Source of the DNA: Claveliimonas acetigenes
GTDB taxonomy: Bacteria > Bacillota > Clostridia > Lachnospirales > Lachnospiraceae
Reading direction: 5' to 3'
Length of the DNA stretch: 52,877 bases
Assembly: GCF_025567385.1 (NCBI RefSeq)
Contig: NZ_JAOQJU010000021.1
Span: 1 to 52,877, forward strand
Positions within the stretch are counted from its first letter, which is position 1. The number at the start of each line of letters is the position of its first letter. The position numbers were made by a program, and so were the translations under genes. Shown one piece after another: positions 43,201 through 52,780 of the stretch. The notes under the pieces were generated by a model. It saw only the letters and a program-made list of their open reading frames with translations. It had not been told where the DNA came from and searched no databases.

Positions 43201-44275
43201 GTCTTTAAAATTGAAGAATTTCAGAAATTATGATTTATTGACTTTGGATTTTGATCCATCAACCAATATTTTCTATGGCGATAATGCCCAGGGAAAGACA
43301 AATATCCTGGAATCTGTTTATATGTGTGGTACTACAAAGTCTCATCGTGGGACTAAGGACAGAGATATGATTCGATTTGGGGAAGAAGAATCACATATAG
43401 AAGCAATCATCGACAGAAATGGAACTACTTATCAGATTGATATGCATCTGAAAAAAAATAGTCCGAAAGGTATTGCTATTAATAAAATACCAATCAAAAA
43501 AGCAAGTGAATTGTTCGGAATTGTGAATATTGTATTTTTTTCTCCGGAGGATCTGAATATTATAAAAAATGGTCCTTCTGAAAGAAGAAGATTTCTGGAT
43601 TTGGAATTATCACAGCTTGATAAGGTATATCTCAAAAATCTTGCTAATTATAATCGTATTGTAAATCAAAGAAATCATTTATTAAAAGATATTGGTAATC
43701 AGGAAGACCTTTTGGGTACTTTAGATATATGGGATTTACAATTAATTGAATATGGTACTAAAATAATAGAAAGAAGAAAGAAATTTATAGAACAAGTAAA
43801 TGAAATAATTTCTATAGTACATAAAAAAATTACCGGAGGCAGAGAAAAGATAAAACTATTGTATGAGCCGTCTATCGGTATTTATGCGCTGGAGCAGGCG
43901 TTGAAGAAGAGCAGAGAAAGAGATATTAGAATGAGAAGCACATCCGTCGGTCCTCACAGAGATGATATTTGTTTTTTGAATGAGGATATAGATATCCGGA
44001 AATTTGGTTCTCAGGGACAGCAGAGGACGGCAGCACTTTCTTTAAAGCTTTCAGAGATAGAGTTAGTAAAAAGAGCAACGAAGGATAAACCGATTCTTTT
44101 ACTTGATGATGTATTGTCTGAACTTGATAAACACAGGCAAAACTATTTATTAGACAGCATTAATGATATACAAACTTTGATTACCTGTACAGGCGTGGAT
44201 GAGTTTGTAAATCACAGATTTTCTATAAACAAAATATTCCATGTCCGGGAAGGACAGGTAGTAAAAGAAAATTAG
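43190..44275 (+). CDS. recF: DNA replication and repair protein RecF
   Basis: The 361-residue SMC-like ATPase has Walker A GDNAQGKTNILE, the signature FGSQGQQRTAALSLK and Walker B LLLDDVLSELD. It uses a TTG start at 43190 with GGGGAAG upstream, inside the rlbA end. It loads RecA at gaps with RecO/RecR. Length and order are normal. Confidence 0.95.
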   Translation: MKIKSLKLKNFRNYDLLTLDFDPSTNIFYGDNAQGKTNILESVYMCGTTKSHRGTKDRDMIRFGEEESHIEAIIDRNGTTYQIDMHLKKNSPKGIAINKIPIKKASELFGIVNIVFFSPEDLNIIKNGPSERRRFLDLELSQLDKVYLKNLANYNRIVNQRNHLLKDIGNQEDLLGTLDIWDLQLIEYGTKIIERRKKFIEQVNEIISIVHKKITGGREKIKLLYEPSIGIYALEQALKKSRERDIRMRSTSVGPHRDDICFLNEDIDIRKFGSQGQQRTAALSLKLSEIELVKRATKDKPILLLDDVLSELDKHRQNYLLDSINDIQTLITCTGVDEFVNHRFSINKIFHVREGQVVKEN

Positions 44276-44284
44276 GAGGAGAAT

Positions 44285-46219
44285 ATGAGTACAGAGAAGG
44301 TACAACATGAGTATGGTGCGGACGAGATTCAGATTCTGGAAGGTTTGGAAGCTGTAAGAAAGCGGCCGGGTATGTATATTGGAAGTACTTCATCGCGGGG
44401 ACTCCATCATCTGGTCTATGAGATTGTAGATAATTCAGTGGATGAAGCACTTGCAGGATTCTGTGATACGATTGTAATAACAATAAATAAAGACAATTCA
44501 GTAACTGTAGTCGATAATGGACGTGGGATTCCCGTTGGAATTAACCATAAATCAGGTCTTCCTGCCGTCGAAGTTGTATTTACCGTCCTTCACGCGGGAG
44601 GAAAATTCGGAGGAGGGGGATATAAAGTATCCGGCGGGCTTCATGGTGTAGGTGCATCTGTCGTCAACGCATTGTCTGATTGGCTGGAAGTAGAAATATG
44701 TAATGAGGGAAAGGTATATAAACAGAGATACGAGCGTGGAAAAGTCGTTCAGAAATTAGAGATTGTCGGACAATGTGAAGAGGGAAAGACCGGGACAAAG
44801 GTTACATTTATGCCGGATGGCACGATATTTGAAGAAACGGTCTTTGATTATGATGTATTGAAACAGCGTTTCCGGGAGATGGCATTTCTTACCAGAGGAC
44901 TGAAAATCATCTTAAGGGATGAAAGAGAAGAAGATGGGGTGAAAGAAAAAACTTTCCATTATGAGGGAGGAATCAAGGAATTTGTAACCTATCTGAATAA
45001 GAGTAAGTCAGCTCTCTATGAAGATGTTATTTACTGTGAAGGAACAGTGAATAACGTACAGGTAGAAGTAGCGATGCAGCACAATGATTCTTATAGTGAT
45101 AATACTTATGGCTTCGTAAATAATATTACAACTCCGGAAGGAGGAACTCATATTGTAGGTTTCCGGAATGCATTGACCAAGACTTTTAATGACTATGCAA
45201 GAAAAAATAAATTACTAAAAGACAGTGAGCCAAATCTTTCCGGTGAAGATATCCGGGAAGGTCTTACGGCGATTGTCAGTGTGAAAATAGAAGAGCCTCA
45301 GTTTGAAGGACAGACGAAACAGAAACTTGGGAATAGTGAAGCAAGAGGAGCTGTGGATAGTGTTGTAAGCAGACAGCTTGAAATTTATCTGGAGCAGAAT
45401 CCGGCAGTTGCTAAGATGACAGTTGAAAAATCAGTACTTGCGCAGCGGGCAAGAGAAGCTGCGAGAAAGGCAAGAGATCTGACAAGAAGAAAATCAGCAC
45501 TGGATGGAATGTCACTTCCCGGAAAACTTGCAGACTGTTCTGATAAAGATCCAAGTAAATGTGAGATATACATTGTTGAGGGAGATTCTGCAGGTGGGTC
45601 TGCAAAGACAGCGAGGGACAGAGCAACACAGGCAATCCTTCCGCTGCGTGGAAAGATTTTGAATGTAGAAAAAGCAAGATTAGATAAAATTTACGCAAAT
45701 GCAGAAATAAAAGCCATGATTACTGCATTTGGAACAGGGATTCATGATGATTTTGATATTTCAAAATTAAGGTATCATAAAATTATTATTATGACAGATG
45801 CGGACGTTGACGGAGCACATATCAGTACATTGTTACTTACATTTTTATATCGCTTCATGCCGGAATTAATTAAACAAGGATATGTGTATCTGGCACAGCC
45901 TCCACTCTATAAGCTGGAAAAGAATAAGAAAGTATGGTACGCCTATAGTGATGACGAATTGGATAGTATCCTTCAGGAAGTAGGAAGAGACAGTAATAAT
46001 AAGATTCAGCGCTATAAAGGTCTTGGAGAGATGGATGCAGAGCAGCTTTGGGATACGACGATGGATCCGGAACATCGGATTCTTCTGCGTGTAACGATGG
46101 ATGATGAGACAACTTCTGAGCTTGATCTTACATTTACTACTTTAATGGGAGATAAGGTAGAGCCAAGACGTGAATTTATTGAAGAAAATGCGAAATATGT
46201 TAAGAATCTGGATGTATAG
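44285..46219 (+). CDS. gyrB: DNA gyrase subunit B
   Basis: The GHKL ATPase carries DNGRGIPVGIN and GGGYKVSGGLHGVGASVVNAL. The TOPRIM domain carries EGDSAGGSAK and MTDADVDGAHI. The C-terminus ends KYVKNLDV. At 644 residues it is a normal gyrase B, not ParE. AGGAGG precedes the ATG and gyrA follows after 16 nt. Confidence 0.97.
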   Translation: MSTEKVQHEYGADEIQILEGLEAVRKRPGMYIGSTSSRGLHHLVYEIVDNSVDEALAGFCDTIVITINKDNSVTVVDNGRGIPVGINHKSGLPAVEVVFTVLHAGGKFGGGGYKVSGGLHGVGASVVNALSDWLEVEICNEGKVYKQRYERGKVVQKLEIVGQCEEGKTGTKVTFMPDGTIFEETVFDYDVLKQRFREMAFLTRGLKIILRDEREEDGVKEKTFHYEGGIKEFVTYLNKSKSALYEDVIYCEGTVNNVQVEVAMQHNDSYSDNTYGFVNNITTPEGGTHIVGFRNALTKTFNDYARKNKLLKDSEPNLSGEDIREGLTAIVSVKIEEPQFEGQTKQKLGNSEARGAVDSVVSRQLEIYLEQNPAVAKMTVEKSVLAQRAREAARKARDLTRRKSALDGMSLPGKLADCSDKDPSKCEIYIVEGDSAGGSAKTARDRATQAILPLRGKILNVEKARLDKIYANAEIKAMITAFGTGIHDDFDISKLRYHKIIIMTDADVDGAHISTLLLTFLYRFMPELIKQGYVYLAQPPLYKLEKNKKVWYAYSDDELDSILQEVGRDSNNKIQRYKGLGEMDAEQLWDTTMDPEHRILLRVTMDDETTSELDLTFTTLMGDKVEPRREFIEENAKYVKNLDV

Positions 46220-46235
46220 GAGGAAGTAAGAAAGT

Positions 46236-48722
46236 ATGGAAGATAATATTTTTGATAAAGTCCACGAAGTGGATCTGAAGAAAACAATGGAAACTTCTTA
46301 TATCGACTATGCTATGAGTGTCATTGCTTCCCGTGCACTGCCGGATGTAAGAGATGGTTTAAAGCCGGTTCAGAGAAGAATTTTATATTCTATGATAGAG
46401 CTGAATAATGGTCCTGATAAACCGCACAGGAAATGTGCGCGTATTGTTGGAGATACTATGGGTAAATATCATCCTCATGGAGACAGTTCTATTTATGGAG
46501 CTCTTGTAAATATGGCGCAGGAATGGTCTACCAGATATCCTTTAGTGGATGGACATGGAAATTTTGGCTCTGTGGACGGGGACGGTGCGGCTGCTATGCG
46601 ATATACAGAGGCACGGCTGAGTAAGATTTCCATGGAGCTTACGGCGGACATTAACAAAGATACAGTGGATTTCGCACCAAACTTTGATGAGACAGAGAAA
46701 GAGCCGGTTGTTCTTCCGGCACGTTTTCCGAATCTTCTGGTAAATGGAACTTCGGGTATTGCTGTAGGTATGGCTACGAATATTCCGCCGCATAATCTGA
46801 AGGAAGTTATTGATGCAGTGGTTAAAATTATAGACGATCAGATTGATGAAAATGGCGAGACGACTATGGAAGATATTCTGGAGATTATCAAAGGTCCGGA
46901 TTTTCCGACAGGAGCTGTGATACTCGGTAAAAAAGGTATCGAAGAAGCTTATCGTACAGGACGTGGAAAAATAAGAGTACGTGCAGTAACTGATATAGAA
47001 TCCATGCCAAATGGTAAGAGCAGGATTATTGTAACGGAACTTCCTTTTATGGTAAATAAAGCACGGCTCATTGAAAAGATTGCCGAACTGGTAAGAGATA
47101 AGAAGATTGATGGAATTACGGAATTGAGCGATCAGTCAAGCCGTGAAGGTATGAGAATCTGTATTGAACTCCGAAGGGATGTTAATCCAAATGTTCTGCT
47201 CAATCAGCTTTATAAGCATACACAGCTTCAAGATACTTTTGGTGTTATTATGCTTGCTCTGGTAGGAAATGAGCCGAAAGTCATGAATATCCTTGAGATG
47301 CTGCATCACTACCTGAATCATCAGGAAGAGGTAGTAACGAGAAGGACGAAGTATGAATTAAATAAAGCAGAAGAGCGTGCCCATATTTTACAGGGATTAT
47401 TAATAGCCCTTGATAATATCGATGAAGTAATTAAAATTATCAGAGGTTCTGCAAATGTACAGACAGCAAAATCAGAATTGATGGAGCGTTTTGATTTATC
47501 TGAGGTACAGGCTCAGGCAATTGTAGATATGCGTCTGCGTGCACTTACGGGTCTGGAAAGAGAGAAGCTGGAAGCAGAATATGCGGAATTAATGAAGAGG
47601 ATTGGTGAATTGAAAGCAATTCTGGCAGATAGAAAGCTGCTTTTGGGCGTAATTAAAGAAGAGATTCTTGTAATTAAAAATAAGTATGGAGATGAAAGGA
47701 AAACATCAATCGGATTTGATGAATTTGATATTTCTACAGAAGATTTGATTCCAAAACAGGATGTCGTTATTACTATGACGAAGTTGGGATATGTAAAAAG
47801 GATGTCTCATGATACTTTTAAAGCACAGCACCGGGGAGGTAAAGGTATTAAGGGAATTCAGACTCTGGAAGAAGATTATGTAGAAGAATTATTTATGACC
47901 CATTCTCATCACTATATTATGTTCTTTACAAATACAGGACGGGTATACCGGATGAAGGCGTATGAAATACCGGAGGCAGGCAGAACGTCCAGAGGAACAG
48001 CTATTATAAATCTTCTTCAGCTTCAGCCGGGGGAGAAGATTACAGCGGTAATACCAATTGATGAATATAGAGAAGGGGAATATCTTTTCATGGCTACCCG
48101 AAGGGGACTTGTGAAAAAGACTCCTATTACAGATTTTTCCAATGTACGTAAAACCGGCCTTGCAGCGATTACTCTCAGAGAAGAGGACGAACTGATAGAA
48201 GTAAAATATACAGATAATAACAGAGATATTATTATGGTTACAAAATATGGTCTTTGCATCCGATTTAGCGAAAAAGATGTTCGTTCTACAGGAAGGACAT
48301 CTATGGGAGTGCGAGGCATGAATCTGGGTGACAGAGACGAAGTAATTGGCATGCAGCTTGATTCTCAGGGAAGTCATTTGCTGATCGTATCCGAAAAAGG
48401 TATGGGAAAACGTACTCTTATGGGAGAATTTGGCAGACAGAACCGAGGCGGTAAGGGTGTAAAATGTTACAAGATTACAGAAAAAACAGGCAACGTAGTT
48501 GGTATTAAGGCTGTGGATAATGATAATGAGATTATGATTATCAATACAGAGGGAATCGTTATAAGAATGAAATGTGCAGATATTTCTACATTAGGACGTG
48601 TAACTTCTGGTGTGAAGCTTATAAATCTGACTAATGAAGTTACGGTTGCGAGCATTGCAAAGGTAAGAAAAGGCGATGAAGATGAAAGTAACGAAGAAGT
48701 TTCTAAAGAATCAGAAAAATAA
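46236..48722 (+). CDS. gyrA: DNA gyrase subunit A
   Basis: The 828 residues include the N-terminal cleavage domain (catalytic Tyr123 in AMRYTEA), a long coiled-coil and a six-bladed C-terminal DNA-wrapping domain with the GyrA box QHRGGKG and a second box-like QNRGGKG. The quinolone-pocket stretch reads HGDSSIYG, so the position equivalent to E. coli Asp87 is Gly88 while Ser84 is kept. The acidic tail is rich in Glu and Ser. A bidirectional terminator follows. Confidence 0.97.
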   Translation: MEDNIFDKVHEVDLKKTMETSYIDYAMSVIASRALPDVRDGLKPVQRRILYSMIELNNGPDKPHRKCARIVGDTMGKYHPHGDSSIYGALVNMAQEWSTRYPLVDGHGNFGSVDGDGAAAMRYTEARLSKISMELTADINKDTVDFAPNFDETEKEPVVLPARFPNLLVNGTSGIAVGMATNIPPHNLKEVIDAVVKIIDDQIDENGETTMEDILEIIKGPDFPTGAVILGKKGIEEAYRTGRGKIRVRAVTDIESMPNGKSRIIVTELPFMVNKARLIEKIAELVRDKKIDGITELSDQSSREGMRICIELRRDVNPNVLLNQLYKHTQLQDTFGVIMLALVGNEPKVMNILEMLHHYLNHQEEVVTRRTKYELNKAEERAHILQGLLIALDNIDEVIKIIRGSANVQTAKSELMERFDLSEVQAQAIVDMRLRALTGLEREKLEAEYAELMKRIGELKAILADRKLLLGVIKEEILVIKNKYGDERKTSIGFDEFDISTEDLIPKQDVVITMTKLGYVKRMSHDTFKAQHRGGKGIKGIQTLEEDYVEELFMTHSHHYIMFFTNTGRVYRMKAYEIPEAGRTSRGTAIINLLQLQPGEKITAVIPIDEYREGEYLFMATRRGLVKKTPITDFSNVRKTGLAAITLREEDELIEVKYTDNNRDIIMVTKYGLCIRFSEKDVRSTGRTSMGVRGMNLGDRDEVIGMQLDSQGSHLLIVSEKGMGKRTLMGEFGRQNRGGKGVKCYKITEKTGNVVGIKAVDNDNEIMIINTEGIVIRMKCADISTLGRVTSGVKLINLTNEVTVASIAKVRKGDEDESNEEVSKESEK

Positions 48723-48733
48723 ATAAAAAAAGT

Positions 48734-48788
48734 AAAATGCAGGATATAATTCAGAAAAAGAATAATTATGAATTATATCCTGCATTTT
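48734..48788. terminator. Bidirectional terminator between gyrA and sodC
   Basis: A perfect 19-bp stem (48734-48752 with 48770-48788, containing GCAGGATATAATTC) is followed by T-run on the plus strand and A-rich sequence on the other, serving two convergent genes. Confidence 0.93.
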
Positions 48789-48789
48789 T

Positions 48790-49242
48790 TTATTTTATAA
48801 CACCACAGCCTATTTTTGTGCCGGAATCTCCGGAAGGCTGGCTTCTGAAATCATCAGGCATATCATGAATGATAACTGTTCTTCCAATGATGTCTTCCGG
48901 GAAGAATCTATCTGTGTAGAATTCGCACCATACCATTCCTTTATTTCCCATAAGTACAGGCATATCACCGACATGATAAGGATGCGGTTTCTTTTCCGGA
49001 TTGTAGTGCCCTCCCGCATCTTTAAAAGGATCGGCAGTATTACCGGTACAGCTTCTGCCTTCATGGATATGAAAACCATAAAAATTGCCGGAACTATTTT
49101 CCGGAAGACCGGTAATATGGACAGTTACAATAGTTCCGCCATGTACACCATAAAAATGTACCTCTCCTTGTATATTGGGATAGGCAGAACTTCCTTTTAT
49201 GGATGCATAAGCATCAGATGTTAAGGAAAGATTGTTTTGCAT
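48790..49242 (-). CDS. sodC: Cu/Zn superoxide dismutase family protein
   Basis: The 150 residues hold the metal ligands in order: FHIHEG, GGHYNP, a downstream HPYH and VIIHD. The disulfide pair RSCTG and GCGVIK and the C-terminal GDSGTKIG arginine-region equivalent are present. No signal peptide is visible, so it is probably cytoplasmic or released, unusual because most bacterial SodC proteins are exported. Enzymatic activity is inferred from the complete ligand set. Confidence 0.9.
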   Translation of the reverse strand: MQNNLSLTSDAYASIKGSSAYPNIQGEVHFYGVHGGTIVTVHITGLPENSSGNFYGFHIHEGRSCTGNTADPFKDAGGHYNPEKKPHPYHVGDMPVLMGNKGMVWCEFYTDRFFPEDIIGRTVIIHDMPDDFRSQPSGDSGTKIGCGVIK

Positions 49243-49305
49243 ATACTGCGCTCCTAATTTATTTTATGTATTAATTTATGCGCAGAAATAAAATGTGACA
49301 CGAAA

Positions 49306-49761
49306 TTATGCAGTTTCGTTGTTTAATTCACGAATAATAATTTCAGCTACTTTTGTAACTGTATCAGAAACAAATTGTGTACATTGTGCTTTCCTTTCCG
49401 GTGAATTTTTTTCTTTTCCTCTGGTAAGGACGCGACAGCATGTAGCACCGCAGGTTTCTTTAAAATAATCGTGCAATTCATTAGTGAGCTGAAAGCATTT
49501 TGTAATTTTGGGATCGCCGGGTGTTTTTCTTCCGAAAAAATACCCAAGGCACATGGTTCCGCCCGCTAATGCTCCACAGATGCATCCGCCGCCGCCGAGC
49601 CCCCAGGGAAATCCGGAACTCATCGCGATTGCATCGTCGGATAAATCAATTTCAAAGTTTTTTCTAATGGCATAGATGACAGATTCGGAACAGGCAAAGC
49701 CGGCGTTGAATATTTCTACGGCGTCTTTCCGAAGCTGATCCATGTCTATTGCTGTAGTCAT
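49306..49761 (-). CDS. C-GCAxxG-C-C family protein
   Basis: The family cysteines are present: ACSES near residue 24, GGGCICGALAGG near 58 (a variant of GCAxxG), and CGATCCRVL near 103 with a further Cys near 126. At 151 residues it is the usual size. The motif suggests redox or metal work, possibly membrane associated. The role is unknown. AGGAGG lies upstream of ATG 49761. Confidence 0.88.
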   Translation of the reverse strand: MTTAIDMDQLRKDAVEIFNAGFACSESVIYAIRKNFEIDLSDDAIAMSSGFPWGLGGGGCICGALAGGTMCLGYFFGRKTPGDPKITKCFQLTNELHDYFKETCGATCCRVLTRGKEKNSPERKAQCTQFVSDTVTKVAEIIIRELNNETA

Positions 49762-49853
49762 AAACAGACCTCCTTTATCAAATGATTTTTATTTATAACA
49801 ACATTTTATATCAATAAAGAAAGATTGAAAAGTAAAAAATATTGCAGTGAACT

Positions 49854-49882
49854 TTGACATAGATAGATTTACCTATTATACT
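49854..49882 (+). promoter_or_regulatory. Promoter of the fumarase-plsC operon
   Basis: TTGACA (49854-49859), 17 nt, TATACT (49877-49882), ending 46 nt before the first gene. Confidence 0.8.
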
Positions 49883-49928
49883 TAGAAATATGGCAGAAAT
49901 ATCCTATTCATAATTTTGGAGGAAAGAG

Positions 49929-50771
49929 ATGCGTACAGTAGATGTAAAGGTAATCACAAAGAATATTAAAGAAATGTGTATAGAAGTAAATCATTATCTG
50001 TCAAAAGATATGGATATAGCAATGAAAAATGCTGTTAATAATGAAAAAGCTCCCCTTGGAAAACAGATTTTAAATCAGCTTCAGGATAATCTTAAAATAG
50101 CGGCAGAAGATATGATTCCAATTTGCCAGGATACAGGAATGGCTGTTGTTTTTCTAGAAGTGGGACAGGAAATTCACTTTGAAGGAGGAAATTTAACAGA
50201 CGCAGTAAATGAGGGAGTCCGTCAGGGATATGTGGAAGGATTCTTGAGAAAATCTGTAGTAAAGGATCCTATTTTACGTGAAAATACGAAAGATAATACA
50301 CCTGCAGTTATTCATTACAATATAGTTCCGGGAGATAAAGTGAAAATTAAAGTTGCTCCAAAAGGGTTCGGCAGTGAGAATATGAGCCGGGTATTTATGT
50401 TGAAGCCTGCAGATGGAATAGAAGGTGTGAAGAATGCAATTCTTACGGCAGTGAAAGATGCAGGACCCAATGCATGTCCTCCGATGGTTATAGGCGTAGG
50501 AATAGGCGGGACATTTGAAAAATGTGCGCTCATGGCAAAAGAAGCTTTGACCAGAGAAGTAGGAAGCCATTCTGATATTGAATGGGTAAAAAATCTTGAA
50601 GATGAGATGTTGGAAAATATCAATTGTCTTGGAATAGGGCCAGGAGGGTTAGGAGGTACAACAACAGCTCTTGCTGTAAATATAAATACTTACCCAACCC
50701 ATATTGCAGGGCTTCCGGTAGGGGTGAATATATGTTGTCATGTAAACAGGCATATCAGCAGGGAGGTATAG
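49929..50771 (+). CDS. fumA: Class I fumarate hydratase, alpha subunit
   Basis: The 280-residue protein is the [4Fe-4S] subunit. Its cysteines lie in IPICQDTGMAV near 62, ACPPMVIG near 182 and EKCALMAKE near 197. It resembles the N-terminal half of single-chain FumA and TtdA. With the beta subunit 3 nt downstream it forms the oxygen-sensitive two-chain hydratase of anaerobes, converting fumarate and malate. Tartrate dehydratase is a possible alternative from the same fold. Confidence 0.93.
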   Translation: MRTVDVKVITKNIKEMCIEVNHYLSKDMDIAMKNAVNNEKAPLGKQILNQLQDNLKIAAEDMIPICQDTGMAVVFLEVGQEIHFEGGNLTDAVNEGVRQGYVEGFLRKSVVKDPILRENTKDNTPAVIHYNIVPGDKVKIKVAPKGFGSENMSRVFMLKPADGIEGVKNAILTAVKDAGPNACPPMVIGVGIGGTFEKCALMAKEALTREVGSHSDIEWVKNLEDEMLENINCLGIGPGGLGGTTTALAVNINTYPTHIAGLPVGVNICCHVNRHISREV

Positions 50772-50774
50772 AAG

Positions 50775-51326
50775 ATGGAACGACATATTCAGGCACCAAT
50801 TACTAAAGAAGAGGCAAAGAAGCTGCAGTCCGGGGATTATGTATATATTACAGGAACTATTTATACCGCTCGTGATGCAGCGCACAAAAGGATGGATGAA
50901 ACTATTCATAGAGGAGAACAGTTACCTCTTAATATTGAAAATGAAGTAATTTATTATATGGGTCCATCACCTGCGCGAGAAGGCAGACCAATCGGATCGG
51001 CAGGTCCTACTACTGCAAGCCGGATGGATAAATACGCTCCAGAACTTCTTGATATGGGACTTGGAGCTATGATTGGGAAAGGAAAGCGAAATCAGGCAGT
51101 AGTGGATGCAATTATCAGAAATGGGAGTGTATATTTTGCGGCAATAGGAGGGGCAGGAGCATTATTGTCTAAATGCATCAAAGAATCAGAAGTAATTGCT
51201 TATGATGATTTAGGCACAGAAGCAATCAGGCGGTTAAAAGTAGAAGATTTTCCGGTTATTGTAGTAATAGACTGCGAAGGAAATAATCTTTATGAAACTG
51301 CAATTAAGGAGTACCAGAGACAATGA
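50775..51326 (+). CDS. fumB: Class I fumarate hydratase, beta subunit
   Basis: The 183 residues correspond to the C-terminal half of FumA (GDYVYITGTIYTARDAAHKRM; GPSPAREGRPIGSAGPTTASRMD). It is coupled to the alpha subunit (GGGAGG before ATG) and overlaps plsC by 4 nt. Together they make a complete enzyme. It is not a truncated gene. Confidence 0.93.
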   Translation: MERHIQAPITKEEAKKLQSGDYVYITGTIYTARDAAHKRMDETIHRGEQLPLNIENEVIYYMGPSPAREGRPIGSAGPTTASRMDKYAPELLDMGLGAMIGKGKRNQAVVDAIIRNGSVYFAAIGGAGALLSKCIKESEVIAYDDLGTEAIRRLKVEDFPVIVVIDCEGNNLYETAIKEYQRQ

Positions 51327-52045
51327 AAAGAATACTAATGATGGTTTTTCGTAATATACTGCTTGTCCCCATTATGTGGATAAAATTATGTTATCATGCA
51401 AACCATGTGGATAAATATACAGAAGAAGAACATTATAAAATGCTTCGCTTTATTACACGTAGGGCAAATAAAGGCGGAAATGTTACAATAGATGTACATG
51501 GACAGGAAAATATCCCCTCAAAAGATGGTTTTATATTTTTTCCAAATCATCAGGGACTTTATGATGTACTGGCAATCATGGACGCATGTCCGAGGCCATT
51601 TTCTGTTGTGGCAAAAAAAGAAGTGGAAAATATTCAGTTTTTGAAACAAGTATTTTCATGTATGAAAGCATATATGATTGATAGAGAAGACGTACGCCAG
51701 GCAATGCAGGTTATTGTAAATGTTACGAATGAAGTGAAAAATGGAAGAAATTATATTATTTTTGCAGAAGGGACACGTTCTAAAAATGGAAATCATCCTG
51801 GAAATTTTAAAGGAGGAAGCTTTAAAGCAGCGACAAAAGCAAAATGCCCGATTGTGCCGGTAGCATTGATAGATTCTTTCAAGCCATTTGATACTAATAC
51901 AATAAGTCCGGTAACTGTACAGGTACACTTTTTGAAGCCTATGTTATATGAAGAGTATAAAGATATGAAAACAACGGAGATTGCGGCAGAGGTAAAAAGA
52001 AGGATTGAAGAGGTTATTGAAAAGAACTGTCATCAATACAAGTAA
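51323..52045 (+). CDS. plsC: 1-acyl-sn-glycerol-3-phosphate acyltransferase
   Basis: This 240-residue membrane-associated enzyme of phospholipid synthesis has an N-terminal hydrophobic stretch, the NHQGLYDV motif (HxxxxD, here with leading Asn) and FAEGTRSKNGN as the phosphate-binding motif, then PIVPVALIDS. The ATG overlaps the fumB stop (ATGA). The coupling with fumarase is probably positional rather than functional. Confidence 0.92.
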   Translation: MKRILMMVFRNILLVPIMWIKLCYHANHVDKYTEEEHYKMLRFITRRANKGGNVTIDVHGQENIPSKDGFIFFPNHQGLYDVLAIMDACPRPFSVVAKKEVENIQFLKQVFSCMKAYMIDREDVRQAMQVIVNVTNEVKNGRNYIIFAEGTRSKNGNHPGNFKGGSFKAATKAKCPIVPVALIDSFKPFDTNTISPVTVQVHFLKPMLYEEYKDMKTTEIAAEVKRRIEEVIEKNCHQYK

Positions 52046-52050
52046 AACGC

Positions 52051-52143
52051 AGCAGTTTAGTTATATACAAAGTGCACAAAGAATCTTCATTTTCAAACAA
52101 GTTTTAGCTTAGATTTTTGTGATTTTGTGCATGGCTGAACTGT
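52051..52143 (+). other. Nested inverted repeats between plsC and tRNA-Ser
   Basis: AGCAGTTTAG (52051-52060) and CTGAACTGT (52135-52143), plus inner TGCACAAA (52073-52080) and TTTGTGCA (52124-52131), can form a long folded RNA without a terminal U-run. It may be a 3' processing or termination structure of the plsC transcript. There is no gene here. Confidence 0.4.
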
Positions 52144-52168
52144 TACAGTAAAACATTGAAAAAATTCA

Positions 52169-52197
52169 TTGACAATTGGCGAAGGGTTTAGTATAAT
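52169..52197 (+). promoter_or_regulatory. Perfect promoter of tRNA-Ser
   Basis: TTGACA (52169-52174), 17 nt, TATAAT (52192-52197), ending 10 nt before the tRNA 5' end. Confidence 0.92.
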
Positions 52198-52207
52198 AAC
52201 CTTCGCT

Positions 52208-52295
52208 GGAGAAATACTCAAGAGGCTGAAGAGGCGCCCCTGCTAAGGGTGTAGGTCGGGTGACCGGCGCGAGGGTTCAAATCCCTCTTTCTCCG
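52208..52295 (+). tRNA. tRNA-Ser(GCT)
   Basis: This 88-nt class II tRNA has acceptor GGAGAAA/TTTCTCC, anticodon loop CTGCTAA (GCT, reads AGC/AGU), a long variable arm and T-arm GAGGG-TTCAAAT-CCCTC. The discriminator is G. No CCA is encoded. It stands alone with its own consensus promoter and terminator ahead of the rrn operon. Confidence 0.95.
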
Positions 52296-52305
52296 TTAAG
52301 GCAAG

Positions 52306-52335
52306 AACTGCTGAAAATTTTCAGTAGTTTTTTAT
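52306..52335 (+). terminator. Terminator of tRNA-Ser
   Basis: AACTGCTGAAAA with TTTTCAGTAGTT forms a nearly self-complementary hairpin followed by a run of T, directly after the tRNA. Confidence 0.85.
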
Positions 52336-52441
52336 TTGCCTTGTAAGGTGACTTCTTTATGGAAGATATAGTAGTTTCTTCTATAATAAGACACCATCAT
52401 ATAGAGGTTTGAAAAAAAGTTAAAAAAGTTTAAAAAAACTG

Positions 52442-52471
52442 TTGACAAGCCTATGTAAAATATGATATTAT
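52442..52471 (+). promoter_or_regulatory. rRNA operon promoter with UP-like A-tracts
   Basis: TTGACA (52442-52447), 18 nt, TATTAT (52466-52471). Phased A-tracts (AAAAAAA, AAAAAA, AAAAAAA) cover the 30 bases upstream, as in UP elements of strong rrn promoters. Confidence 0.85.
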
Positions 52472-52780
52472 GTTTGAGCTGACTCAGTGAGACAGCAAAA
52501 CGGAACCTTGATAACTGAACAATAGACAACGACCCTGAAAATTCTAAAAAGAGAAAATTCAGAGAACAAGCATCCATGAGGATGCGACCTAGAAACAGTA
52601 ATAACGGGATAGGAAAGCTAGTAGTTTTCCTGAACGGAATTGAACTTGAGAAAAAGCCGCGCAAAGGTGTGGCTTTGGATAAAAGGTGTTGCTCCGACAG
52701 TTCTAAGATTTGAAAAAACCAAATCAAGAACTGCGGAGCGCATAAACGGTAAGGTCTGTGAAAGACCAGACCTAAGCTTT
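52472..52780 (+). other. 16S rRNA leader
   Basis: About 310 nt of transcribed leader lie between the promoter and 16S. It contains TTGATAACTGAACAATAGAC, similar to rRNA spacer sequence in Clostridia, and a GGTCTGTGAAAGACC hairpin just before the 16S start. No protein gene is credible here. Confidence 0.75.
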
